Below are positions 35,989 through 47,578 of a DNA stretch of 64,000 nt, piece by piece; position 1 is the stretch's first letter; each line of letters begins with the position of its first letter. The stretch is from Thermus parvatiensis (GTDB lineage Bacteria > Deinococcota > Deinococci > Deinococcales > Thermaceae). The stretch spans positions 68,169 to 132,168 of the forward strand of contig NZ_CP014142.1 in NCBI RefSeq assembly GCF_001535545.1. Reading direction: 5' to 3'. A model generated the notes under the pieces. The model did not search any database. It had not been told where the DNA came from and saw only the letters and a program-made list of their open reading frames with translations. Position numbers and translations under genes: made by a program.

Positions 35989-37284
35989 TCAGGGCTGGGC
36001 CCGCGCGATCCGCTCCCGGTACCAGAGGGCGCTCCTTTTAGGGATGCGCCTCTGGCTGGGGAAGTCCACGTAGTAGAGGCCGAAGCGCCGGGTGTAGCCG
36101 AAGGCCCACTCAAAGTTGTCCATGAGGCTCCAGACGAAGTAGCCCCTGAGGTCCACCCCTTCCTCCCGGGCCCGGAGGGCGGCCTCCACGTGGGCCTCGA
36201 GGTAGGCCACCCGCTCAGGGTCCTCCACGACGGCCTCTCCCGTCCAGAGGTCGGGATAGGCGGCCCCGTTTTCCGTGATGTAAAGGGGCCAGGGCACCTC
36301 CCGGCCGAGGCGCTTCAAGAGGTGGTAAAGCCCCTCGGGGTAGACCTCCCACCCCATGGCCGTGACCGGCCCTTCCGGGGGAAGGTAGCGCACGGGCAAA
36401 GGCCCCGTCCCCGGGGCCACGCGGACGGGGGCGTAGTAGTTCACCCCCAGGAAGTCCAGGGGCCTGGCGATCGCCTCCAGGTCACGGGAGAGGATGGGAG
36501 TGGGCGGGGGGTCTTGAAAGGGGCTTTCGGGATACCCCCTGCCCAGGATGGGGTCCAGGAAGTAGCGGTTGTGGTAGCGGTCAGCCACGTCCACCGCCTC
36601 GGGGTCCTCGCCGTACACCGGGGCGAAGTTGAGGACGATCCCTACCCGCTTCGCCCCCGCGGCCCTCAAGGCCTCCACGGCGAGGCCGTGCCCCAGGAGG
36701 AGGTGGTGGGCGGCGCGAAGGGCTGCCTCCAGGTTTCTGAGGCCGGGGGCGTGTTCCCCCGTCCAGTGCCCGAGGAAGGCCGAGCACCAGGGCTCGTTCA
36801 GGGTAGCGAAGAAGGGCACCCGGTCGGCGAGGGTCCGGGCCACCGCCTCGGCGTACTCGGCGAAGGCGAAGGCCGTCTCCCGGCTCCGCCAGCCTCCCCG
36901 GTCCTCCAGGGCCTGGGGCAGGTCCCAGTGGTAGAGGGTGAGGAAGGGCGTGATCCCCGAAGCGAGCAGCCGGTCCACCAGGCGGTCGTAGAAGGCGAGG
37001 CCCTTGGGGTTGATCCGTCCCCGGCCCTCGGGGAGGATCCGGGGCCAGGCCACGGAGAAGCGGTAGGCCCCCACCCCGAGGGATTGCATCAGGGCGATGT
37101 CCTCCTCGTAGCGGCGGTAGTGGTCGCAGGCGGGCTCCCCTGTGCTTCCGTCCCGGATGGCCCCCGGGCGCTGGGCGAAGGTGTCCCAGATGGAAGGCCC
37201 CCGCCCGTCCTCCTGGGTGGCCCCCTCGATCTGGTAGGCGCTGGTGGCTACCCCCCACAGAAACTTTTCGGCGTTCTCGGCCAT
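35989..37284 (-). CDS. bgl: GH1 beta-glucosidase/beta-glycosidase
   Basis: A 431-residue family 1 glycosidase, nearly the known thermostable T. thermophilus beta-glycosidase. FLWGVATSAYQIEGA is the N-terminal signature; TLNEPW holds the acid/base Glu and ITENGAAYPD the nucleophile Glu. It cleaves cytoplasmic beta-glucosides, galactosides and fucosides. ATG at 37284 is chosen over one six codons earlier because GGAGGAGG precedes it. The sugar permease gene upstream is damaged, so uptake of its substrate may be lost. Confidence 0.95.
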   Translation of the reverse strand: MAENAEKFLWGVATSAYQIEGATQEDGRGPSIWDTFAQRPGAIRDGSTGEPACDHYRRYEEDIALMQSLGVGAYRFSVAWPRILPEGRGRINPKGLAFYDRLVDRLLASGITPFLTLYHWDLPQALEDRGGWRSRETAFAFAEYAEAVARTLADRVPFFATLNEPWCSAFLGHWTGEHAPGLRNLEAALRAAHHLLLGHGLAVEALRAAGAKRVGIVLNFAPVYGEDPEAVDVADRYHNRYFLDPILGRGYPESPFQDPPPTPILSRDLEAIARPLDFLGVNYYAPVRVAPGTGPLPVRYLPPEGPVTAMGWEVYPEGLYHLLKRLGREVPWPLYITENGAAYPDLWTGEAVVEDPERVAYLEAHVEAALRAREEGVDLRGYFVWSLMDNFEWAFGYTRRFGLYYVDFPSQRRIPKRSALWYRERIARAQP

Positions 37285-37305
37285 GCGCGTTCCTCCTCCC
37301 AACGC

Positions 37306-37986
37306 CTAGCCCTTCACCGCCCCGGCAGTGAGGCCTTGGATGAGCTGGCGCTGCGCGAAGAAGAAGACGACGAGGACGGGCAGCGTGGCCACCGTGGCGG
37401 CGGCCATGACCAGGTCGTAGCGGTTCTGGTAGTTGCCCACGAAGTTGCGGATGCCCACGGGAATGGTGGCTGTGGCCTCGGTGGTGAGGACCTGGGCGAA
37501 GAGGAGCTCGTCCCAGGCGGTGAGGAAGATGTAGACGGCCGTGGCCGCGAGGCCCGGGAGGGCCAGGGGCAGGATCACCCGGTGGAAGGCCTGGAAGGGC
37601 GTGGCCCCGTCCACCATGGCCGCCTCGTAGAGCTCCTGGGGGATGGCCTGGAGGGCTGCCAGGTAGGTGACCATGACGAAGGGCCAGCTCCGCCACACCG
37701 TGGGCAGGACGATGGCCACGAAGGTGAGGGGGCCGATGAGCCAGTGGGGCTTTTGCGGAAGGAGGCCGAGAACGTCCACGAGGAGGTGGTTGATGACCCC
37801 TTCCTTGAGCCATATGAAGCCCCAAAGGAGCCCCACCACGTAGCTCGGCACCACCCAGGGGAGGAGGATGAGGCTCCGCCAAAGCCCCCGGAGGAAGAGG
37901 GGCCGGTTCAGGAGGTGGGCCACCAAAAGCCCCAGGGAGAGGTTCAAGGCGTTGACCACCAGGGTGTAGAGGAGGGTGGTGCGCAC
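37306..37986 (-). pseudogene. Chimeric MalF/MalG-type ABC sugar permease
   Basis: The first ~140 residues (LLVAHLLNRPLFLRGLWRSLILLPWVVPSYVVGLLWGF, then YLAALQAIPQELYEAAMVDGA) look like a MalF-type permease lacking its N-terminus. The end (AWDELLFAQVLTTEA, GNYQNRYDLVMAAATVATLPVLVVFFFAQRQLIQGLTAGAVKG) is the characteristic MalG-type C-terminus. The two subunits appear joined at the shared EAA-loop region by a deletion between paralogues. One permease cannot replace the pair, so the transporter is probably dead. Confidence 0.72.
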
Positions 37987-38080
37987 TCCTGGGAGACCCG
38001 GGCGGTGCCGTTGAGAACCCGGGACACCGTGGCCGGGGAAACGCCCGCGCGACGGGCCACTTCGGCGATGGTGGGGCCGC
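37987..38080 (-). pseudogene. LacI-family regulator, helix-turn-helix fragment
   Basis: About 30 codons on the minus strand read TIAEVARRAGVSPATVSRVL and then NGTARVSQE, the DNA-binding head of a LacI-type repressor. The start codon is missing on one side and the sensor domain on the other, where permease sequence begins. It probably once controlled the sugar transport and bgl genes. Confidence 0.78.
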
Positions 38081-38617
38081 CTAGGATTTAAGGCCTACGA
38101 GGAGCTCTCCCTGCCCGCCTTGGCCCGGCCCCACCTCGAGGCCCTGCGGGACGCCACCCTGGAGACCGTCCACCTGGCGGTCCTGGACGGGAAGGAAGTG
38201 GTCTACATTGACAAGGTGCCGGGCAAAAGGGAGCTCCTTCTCGCCAGCCAGATCGGGAGCCGCTTCCCCGCCCAGTCCACCGCCTTGGGCAAGGCCCTTC
38301 TCGCTTTCCTGCCGGAGGAGAGGTGGCCCATGGCTTTTACCCCGGGGCTCAAACGCACCCCCAACACCCTGAGCGACTTCGCCCGCTTCCGGGAGGAGCT
38401 CCTCGCCACAAGGGCCCGGGGCTACGCCCTGGACCTCGAGAAGAACGAGCCCGGCGTGCGGTGCGTGGCCGCCCCCATCCTCAACGGCCGGGGCGAGCCC
38501 GTGGCCGCCGTGAGCGTCTCCACCGCCGCCATTTACCTGGACGAGGAGAGGCTTTCCGAGGTGGCGGCCGAGGTGGTCAGGACCGCCCAGAGGATCAGCC
38601 GGGAGCTTGGGGGCTAA
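38081..38617 (+). pseudogene. IclR-family regulator, effector domain without HTH
   Basis: The frame begins LGFKAYEELSLPALARPHLEAL and continues through AVLDGKEVVYIDKVPGKRELLLASQIGSRFPAQSTALGKALLAF to AAPILNGRGEPVAAVSVS and the end SRELGG. This is the whole IclR effector domain. The N-terminal winged helix is gone; the sequence upstream is the antisense of a LacI fragment. Without DNA binding it cannot act as a repressor. Confidence 0.8.
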
Positions 38618-38619
38618 GG

Positions 38620-38739
38620 AGGTGGCTTAAGCGCTGGGCCCCGGAATACCCCTCCTACGCCCCCAAGGACCCCGTGGTGGACCTGGAGGAGGCGAGAAGG
38701 CGCTACCTGCGCCTGGCGAGGGATCTCGCCCGAGGGTAG
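38620..38739 (+). pseudogene. phr: Detached C-terminal end of phr
   Basis: Forty codons read RWLKRWAPEYPSYAPKD and on to RYLRLARDLARG, the expected ending of T. thermophilus Phr after GERHDPEG. The main part of phr lies 8.9 kb away in the opposite direction (29706-30851). The shared 7-base sequence GGAGGTG marks both breakpoints (38618-38624 here, its complement at 29704-29710). Confidence 0.88.
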
Positions 38740-38784
38740 GCGGGGGTACACTCCCGGGGCGGGCTTCCCCGGTAGAGTGCGGGC

Positions 38785-38910
38785 ATGTTCAGGCGAAGGA
38801 CCCGGAAAAGGCCCTCGAGGCCATCGCCCTCTTCCGCTACGCCCTGGCGGCCCTCTTCCTCCTCCTGGGCCTCCCCATGGCCCCGCCCAGGGTACCGCCC
38901 CCTGGTGCGC
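38785..38910 (+). CDS. Small membrane-like ORF before CYP175A1, frame uncertain
   Basis: ATG at 38785 follows TAGAGT by six bases. In its own frame it gives an unlikely Arg/Pro/Ser-rich peptide. Shifted by one base just after the start it reads AKDPEKALEAIALFRYALAALFLLLGLPMAPP, a plausible small membrane peptide. A missing base near 38790 would reconcile the two. I do not recognise the product. Confidence 0.35.
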
Positions 38911-38913
38911 CGT

Positions 38914-38925
38914 TAAGATGCTCCC
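38914..38925 (+). promoter_or_regulatory. Leaderless promoter of CYP175A1
   Basis: TAAGAT (38914-38919) lies exactly six bases before the ATG at 38926. It could keep this gene expressed even though the upstream phr-crtB part was moved away. No clear -35 is seen. Confidence 0.4.
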
Positions 38926-40093
38926 ATGAAGCGCCTTTCCCTGAGGGAGGCCTGGCCCTACCTGAAAGACCTCCAGCAAGACCCCCTCGCCGTCCTGCTG
39001 GAGTGGGGCCGGGCCCACCCCCGGCTCTTCCTTCCCCTGCCCCGCTTCCCCCTGGCCCTGATCTTTGACCCCGAGGGGGTGGAGGGGGCGCTCCTCGCCG
39101 AGGGGACCACCAAGGCCACCTTCCAGTACCGGGCCCTCTCCCGCCTCACGGGGAGGGGCCTCCTCACCGACTGGGGGAAAAGCTGGAAGGAGGCGCGCAA
39201 GGCCCTCAAAGACCCCTTCCTGCCGAAGAGCGTCCGCGGCTACCGGGAGGCCATGGAGGAGGAGGCCCGGGCCTTCTTCGGGGAGTGGCGGGGGGAGGAG
39301 CGGGACCTGGACCACGAGATGCTCGCCCTCTCCCTGCGCCTCCTCGGGCGGGCCCTCTTCGGGGAGCCCCTCTCCCCAAGCCTCGCGGAGCACGCCCTTA
39401 AGGCCCTGGACCGGATCATGGCCCAGACCCGAAGCCCCCTGGCCCTCCTGGACCTCGCCGCCGAAGCCCGCTTCCGGAAGGACCGGGGGGCCCTCTACCG
39501 CGAGGCGGAGGCCCTCATCGTCCACCCGCCCCTCTCCCACCTTCCCCGAGAGCGCGCCCTGAGCGAGGCCGTGACCCTCCTGGTGGCGGGCCACGAGACG
39601 GTGGCGAGCGCCCTCACCTGGTCCTTTCTCCTCCTCTCCCACCGCCCGGACTGGCAGAAGCGGGTGGCCGAGAGCGAGGAGGCGGCCCTCGCCGCCTTCC
39701 AGGAGGCCCTGAGGCTCTACCCCCCCGCCTGGATCCTCACCCGGAGGCTGGGAAGGCCCCTCCTCCTGGGAGAGGACCGGCTCCCCCGGGCACCACCCTG
39801 GTCCTCTCCCCTACGTGACCCAGAGGCTCCACTTCCCCGATGGGGAGGCCTTCCGGCCCGAGCGCTTCCTGGAGGAAAGGGGGACCCCTTCCGGGCGCTA
39901 CTTCCCCTTTGGCCTGGGGCAGAGGCTCTGCCTGGGGCGGGACTTCGCCCTCCTCGAGGGCCCCATCGTCCTCAGGGCCTTCTTCCGCCGCTTCCGCCTA
40001 GACCCCCTCCCCTTCCCCCGGGTCCTCGCCCAGGTCACCCTGAGGCCCGAAGGCGGGCTTCCCGCGCGGCCTAGGAAGGGGGTGCGGGCGTGA
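38926..40093 (+). CDS. Beta-carotene hydroxylase CYP175A1 (two frameshifts)
   Basis: This thermostable P450 hydroxylates both rings of beta-carotene to zeaxanthin. Recognised from MKRLSLREAWPYLKDLQQDP, LLVAGHETVASALTW (oxygen-activation helix), FQEALRLYPPAW (ExxR) and FGLGQRLCLGRDFALLEG with the haem-ligand Cys. Two C-runs have each lost one base (39783-39787 and 39808-39811); restoring both gives LPPGTTLVLSPYVTQRL and the known length of ~389 residues. It overlaps the cyclase gene by GTGA. Confidence 0.92.
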
Positions 40094-40788
40094 CCTACCT
40101 GGCCTTCCACCTCGTCTTCCTCCTCCCGCCCCTGCTCATCCTCCTGGCCACGGGCTTTCCCCGGCCCCCCAGGCTCTGGGCCTACCTCCTCATGCCCCTC
40201 ATCGCCCTCGTCTACACCACCCCCTGGGACAACTACCTGGTGTGGCAGGGGGTCTGGGGCTACCCGGAGGGGAGGGTCCTCCTGCGCCTCGGCTACGTGC
40301 CCCTGGAGGAGTACCTCTTCTTCCTCCTCCAGCCCCTCCTCACCGGGGCCTTCCTCCACCGGGTGGCGGGGGCGCCGCCCCCAGGGGCAGGCGGCCTCGC
40401 CCGGGTGGCGGGGGGCGGGATGTGGCTTCTTCTGGCCGCCCTGGGGGTCCTCCTCCTGGCCCTGGGAGGGCGGTACCTCTACCTGGGGCTCACCCTCGCC
40501 TACTTCGCCCCCGTCTTCGTCCTGCAGTGGGCCTTCGGAGGAGACCTCCTCTGGGGCTGGCGGCGGGCCCTCCTCCTCGGGGCGGGCCTCCCCACCCTCT
40601 ACCTCTGGTTCGCCGACGCCTGGGCCATCCGGGAGGGGATCTGGTGGATCTCCCCCCGGTACACCCTGGGCCTTGGGGCCTTTGGGCTCCCCCTGGAGGA
40701 GATGGCCTTCTTCCTCTTCACCAACCTGGCCGTGGTCCAGGGCCTCCTCCTCGCCTGGCACCCCGAGGCCCTGAGGCGCCTAAGATAG
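40090..40788 (+). CDS. Lycopene beta-cyclase, CrtYcd-type
   Basis: A 232-residue membrane protein with two related halves. Each ends in the PxEE motif of the small-subunit lycopene cyclases: VPLEEYLFFLLQPLL near residue 75 and LPLEEMAFFLFTNLAV near 205. WDNYLVWQGVWGY and WWISPRYTLGL are also typical. It makes the beta rings that CYP175A1 hydroxylates. GTG at 40090 overlaps the P450 stop. Confidence 0.87.
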   Translation: MTYLAFHLVFLLPPLLILLATGFPRPPRLWAYLLMPLIALVYTTPWDNYLVWQGVWGYPEGRVLLRLGYVPLEEYLFFLLQPLLTGAFLHRVAGAPPPGAGGLARVAGGGMWLLLAALGVLLLALGGRYLYLGLTLAYFAPVFVLQWAFGGDLLWGWRRALLLGAGLPTLYLWFADAWAIREGIWWISPRYTLGLGAFGLPLEEMAFFLFTNLAVVQGLLLAWHPEALRRLR

Positions 40789-40792
40789 CCCC

Positions 40793-41466
40793 GTGGCCGA
40801 CCTCTGGAAGACCCTAAAGGAAAGGCCCACGGGCAAGGCCCTGCGCCTCCTGGTGGAGGCCCTGGTCCTCCGGAGCCTCAAGGAAAGCCTCCGGGGAGTC
40901 TACCTGCGGGGGGAGGCGCCCGAAGGTCCCCTGGTCCTCGCCCTGAACCACCACGGCTTCTTTGACGGCCACCTGGCGTGGCTTCTGGGGAAGCTCTGCC
41001 GTAGGCCCCTAAGCCTCCTCGTGGCCGAGGAGAACCTTCGGGCCTACCCCGTGCTGAAGCTCGCCGGGGCCCTCGAGGCGGGAAGGGTCCGGGAGGCCCT
41101 GCGAAGGCTCAGGCGGGGGAGTGGGTGGCCCTCTTCCCCGAGGGGGAGATGCGCTACCCTGGGCCCCTGGGGCCCCTCAGGGAGGGGGCCAACTGGCTCG
41201 CGGGGAAGGCGGGGGTTCCCCTCCTCCCCGTGGCCCTAAGGGTGGTCCTCCGGGGGTACGAGCACCCCGAGGCCTTCGTCTGGATCGGGAAGCCCGTCCC
41301 CCCCGGGGAGGAAGCCGGAGCCCTAGGGGGGCTTCTCCAGGCGCTGGACGCCCTCCTCGCCAAAACCCACCCCCGGGAGGTGCCGGAGGGCTTCCGGGAG
41401 GTGCTTCGGGGGAGGCGGAGCCTGGAGGAAAGGGTGCTTCCCCTGGTGAGGCTGCTCCGGCCATGA
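40793..41466 (+). CDS. PlsC-type acyltransferase (frameshifted)
   Basis: A 1-acylglycerol-phosphate acyltransferase-like protein with the catalytic NHHGFFDGH (HX4D) and FPEGEMR motifs. The frame breaks at RRLRRG; one G restored in the run 41115-41119 gives GEWVALFPEGEMRYPG and ~224 residues. In this carotenoid operon it probably adds the branched acyl chain to the glucosylated zeaxanthin (thermozeaxanthin), an inference from context. GTG at 40793 follows TAAGAT by six bases. Confidence 0.8.
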
Positions 41467-42483
41467 GCGGGGACTTCTTCTTCGGGGTCTTCCTCTTCCT
41501 CCTCCTGAGGTGGCTCGCCCTCCTCTTTAACCTTCTCGCCTTCCCCCGCCTAAGGCCCCACCCCACGCCCCCAAGGCCCACGGCCTCCCTCCTCGTCCCG
41601 GCGAGGAACGAGGCGGAAAACCTAAAGAAGACCCTCCCCGTCCTCCTCCGCCAGGGGGCCCTCGAGGTCCTCGTCCTGGACGACCTCTCCGAGGACGGCA
41701 CCGCCCAAGCCGCCCTGGAGGTGGCCGGGCACCACCCCGCCTTCCGCCTCCTCCGGGGCACCCCCCTGCCCCCGGGCTGGACGGGGAAGAACTGGGCCTG
41801 CTTCCAGCTCGCCCAGGAGGCGCGGGGGGAGGTCTTGGTCTTCACCGACGCCGACGTCCTCTGGGAGGAGGGGGCCCTCGGCGGGCTTCTGGAGGCCCTG
41901 GAGGGAAAGGAGATGGTCTCCGCCCTCCCCCGGCAGGAGGTGGACCTTAGGGAGGGCGCCCTGGTGGCCTTCGTGATGAACGGGCTCTTCTCCTTCCTCC
42001 CCCACCCCCTTCTGGAAGGGCTACGGGTGGCGAACGGCCAGGTGCTGGCCTTCCGTAGGGAAGCCTACCTCGCCCTCGGGGGCACGAGGCGGTGAAGGGA
42101 GAGGTCCTGGAGGACGTGGCCCTGGCCCGAAGGGCGCGGACCTACGGCCTCTTCCTGGGCGGGGGGCTTTTCCGGGCGCGGATGTACCGGGGCTATGGGG
42201 AGGCGGTGGCGGGCTTTGCGAAGAACTTTCTGGCGGTCCACCTGAAGAACCCCGCCGTCCTCCTGGGCTCCGCCTTCTACCACCTCGCCCTCTACACCCT
42301 GCCCTGGTTCTTCGGGCGGTGGGAGCTCGGGCTCATGGGCCTCCTGGAGCGGCTTTGGGTGCAGAAGGCCCTCGGGGGGCCCCTCTGGCCCGCCCTCCTC
42401 ACGCCCCTCGCCCCCTTCTCCTCCTCCCCGTCTACCTCCTGGCCCTCCTCCCGGGGAGGCGGTGGAAGGGGCGGAAGGTGTAG
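41463..42483 (+). CDS. Family 2 glycosyltransferase, carotenoid-linked (frameshifted)
   Basis: An N-terminal membrane segment is followed by a GT2 domain: ASLLVPARNEAENL, EVLVLDDLSEDGTAQ, LPPGWTGKNWACFQLAQ and VFTDADVLW, then GQVLAFRREAYLALGG. One G missing from 42078-42082 moves the frame to KGEVLEDVALARRAR. Another base lost near 42416 is needed to end as LLLPVYLLALLPGRRWKGRKV at 42483. C-terminal membrane segments are present. Context suggests glucosylation of zeaxanthin. Confidence 0.8.
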
Positions 42484-42501
42484 GGGGCGTGGCCTCTGAA
42501 C

Positions 42502-42536
42502 TAGACAGACCGGTCTTTTCCGTGTACCCTGAGGGG
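42502..42536 (+). promoter_or_regulatory. Promoter of the Phd/VapC pair
   Basis: TAGACA (42502-42507), a 17-base gap and TACCCT (42525-42530) form a good promoter. The GTG at 42537 follows the -10 by six bases, so the mRNA would be leaderless. Confidence 0.65.
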
Positions 42537-42797
42537 GTGAAGGCCATCTGGCAACTCCAAGAGGCCAAAGCCCGCTTTTCCGAGGTGGTGGAGCGGGCCC
42601 TCAAGGGGGAGCCCCAGCTCGTCCTCCGGCGGGGTAAGAAGGCGGTGGTGGTGCTGGACTGGGAGACCTACGCCCGGCTCACGGGGGAAGAGGCCTCGGT
42701 CCTCGAGGCCCTAAGACCCCCCAAGACCCTCCCCAATGAGGAGGTGGAAGCCCTCTTCCAAAGGCAAAAGACGGGCTTCCGGGAGGTGGACTTCTGA
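42537..42797 (+). CDS. Phd/YefM-family antitoxin
   Basis: An 86-residue antitoxin: VKAIWQLQEAKARFSEVVERALKGEPQLVLRRGKKAVVVLDWETYARLTG is the DNA-binding Phd/YefM domain, and the acidic C-terminal tail would bind the toxin. It starts at GTG 42537, just behind its own promoter, although a longer frame is open upstream. It overlaps the PIN toxin gene. Confidence 0.88.
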   Translation: MKAIWQLQEAKARFSEVVERALKGEPQLVLRRGKKAVVVLDWETYARLTGEEASVLEALRPPKTLPNEEVEALFQRQKTGFREVDF

Positions 42798-43210
42798 GGT
42801 ACCTGCTGGACACCAACGTGGTCTCCGAGGCCGTCAAGCGGCGGCCTCACCCCAAGGTGGTGGCCTTCCTGCGCCACCTTAAAGTGGGGGAGGCGTACCT
42901 CTCCGCCCTCACCTTGGGCGAACTGGTCCAGGGGGTGGCCCGGGCCCCGGAGGCCCGAAGGGCCATCCTCAGCCGATGGCTCTCGGGGCTGAAGGCGAGC
43001 TTCTCGGGGCGGATCCTTCCCCTGGACGCCGAGGTGATGGAGCTCTGGGGCGAGCTCACCGGAAACGCCATGAGGGAGGGCAAGCCCCTCTCTCCCCTAG
43101 ACGCCATGCTGGCGGCCACGGCCCTGCGGCACGGCCTGATCCTGGCCACCCGGAACACCGAGGACTTCCGCCACGTTCCCGTGCCCCTCGTGAACCCCTG
43201 GGAAGGGTAA
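42794..43210 (+). CDS. VapC-type PIN-domain RNase toxin
   Basis: The domain begins [16 protein letters not shown] with the first acidic residue, then [40 protein letters not shown]. These four acids form a complete PIN active site. No ATG, GTG or TTG precedes RYLLDTN in frame; the only candidate is CTG at 42794. Starting at the GTG at 42818 would remove the first catalytic Asp. Either a CTG start is used or one base is wrong at the gene junction. Confidence 0.85.
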   Translation: MRYLLDTNVVSEAVKRRPHPKVVAFLRHLKVGEAYLSALTLGELVQGVARAPEARRAILSRWLSGLKASFSGRILPLDAEVMELWGELTGNAMREGKPLSPLDAMLAATALRHGLILATRNTEDFRHVPVPLVNPWEG

Positions 43211-43307
43211 CCCTAGGCGGCCTCACAGGCCCACCTTCTCCTCCGGGGTAATCCCTGTGTGGGCCAGGCCCAACTCGGCGGGGGAGTGGCCTGGTAGACT
43301 CCTCCCC

Positions 43308-46347
<3,040 letters not shown>

Positions 46348-46350
46348 TCC

Positions 46351-47578
46351 ATGGACATGCTCAAGGTGGCCGAGGCCAGGCTCCAGGAGTTCACGGGCCG
46401 TTTTGCGAGCGTTTTCCCCCGATAAGCGCCTCCACCGACGGTTTGAAGAGGTGGTGCGGGGCGCCTTGGCCGCAGGCTCAGCCCGGGTGAGCGAGATGGT
46501 GGCCTCGCTCCCTTCTCCCCTCCAGAACCGCTTCCACCAGGCCAAAGCCCTTTACCGCTTCCTGTCCAACCCACGGGTGGAGGCAGAAGCCCTCCTTGAC
46601 CGGGTCTATCAGGAGAGCGCGACTGCCCTGGAGGGTGAGGAGGTTCTGGTCCTCCTGGACCTGAGCCCGGTGGTCAAGCCCTATGCCCGGGCCCTGGAGG
46701 GGATAGCCCGGGTGGGGAAGGATAGGCGGCCCGGGTACGAGCTCCTCACCGCCCTGGGGTTGGACCCCGCGGGGCGGCTGGCCCTGGGGTACGCCCACCT
46801 GGTGGCCTACGGGGAGAGGGGGTTTGCCAGCCTGCCCAAGGAGGTGGAGGGAGCCATTGAGGCGGCCCGGGAGCGATTGGGGGGCGTGGGCAGGAGGCTG
46901 GTGTATGTGGCGGACCGGGGGTTTGACGACCGGAAGGTGTTTGGGCAGGTGCTGGCCCTGGGGGAGGAGTTCGTGGTGCGGGTCTACCGGGACCGGAAGC
47001 TTGGGGAGGGGGGTTCTCTGGCGAAGGTGGCTCCTTCCCTGGCCCTTCCCTGTGGGGAGGAGGTGGAGCTGAGGGTAGGGGGCAGGTACCAGCGGGTGCG
47101 GCTCCACTTCGGATGGAGGGAGGTGGAGGTGGAGGGGAGGCGGCTCCACCTGGTGGTCTGCCGGGTGCCAGCCCTGGGGCGGCGTGGGGAGTGGTGGCTA
47201 CTGACCAGCTTGCCGGTGAGGGGGAGGGAGGAGGCGGCGCGGGTGGTGGAGGCGTACCGCAGGCGGTGGGAGGTGGAGCGGTTCTTCCGGCTTTTGAAGA
47301 CGGGGCTGGGGCTTGAGACCTTCCAGGTGCGGGGGCTTGCCCGGATCCGGAAGGTGGTGGCGGTTTTGCTGGGGCTGGCGGTGTTCCTTTGGGAAGTTGA
47401 GCGGTTGGGGGATCCGTTCAAGGGGTTTCTTTTGCAGCTCGGGGGCAAGCTGGGGCTGCCCAGCGAGAGGGATGGTCCGTACCTGCTCCTGAGGGGCCTG
47501 GTTCGCCTGCTCAACTATGAAGTCACCCAAGAACTCTTGAAGCAGGCTAAGGGAGGGCGAGGAAGGAGTTTTGGGTAA
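46351..47578 (+). CDS. IS4-family transposase, copy 1 (internal +1 shift)
   Basis: ATG at 46351 opens MDMLKVAEARLQEFTGRF, which stops after 24 codons. The main frame continues from DKRLHRRFEEVV. The join needs one base skipped in TTTTCCCCCGA (46412-46422). The DDE residues appear in VLLDLSPVVKPYA, YVADRGFDDRKV and YRRRWEVERFFRLLKTGLGLE. The other copy has the same shift, so it is a property of the element: programmed +1 frameshifting or an inherited defect. Confidence 0.85.

Noticed and set aside
35965..38091. 708-codon plus-strand ORF
   Set aside because: It is the antisense of bgl and the permease chimera, rich in Gly, Pro, Arg and His with no family features. Long antisense frames are normal at this GC content.
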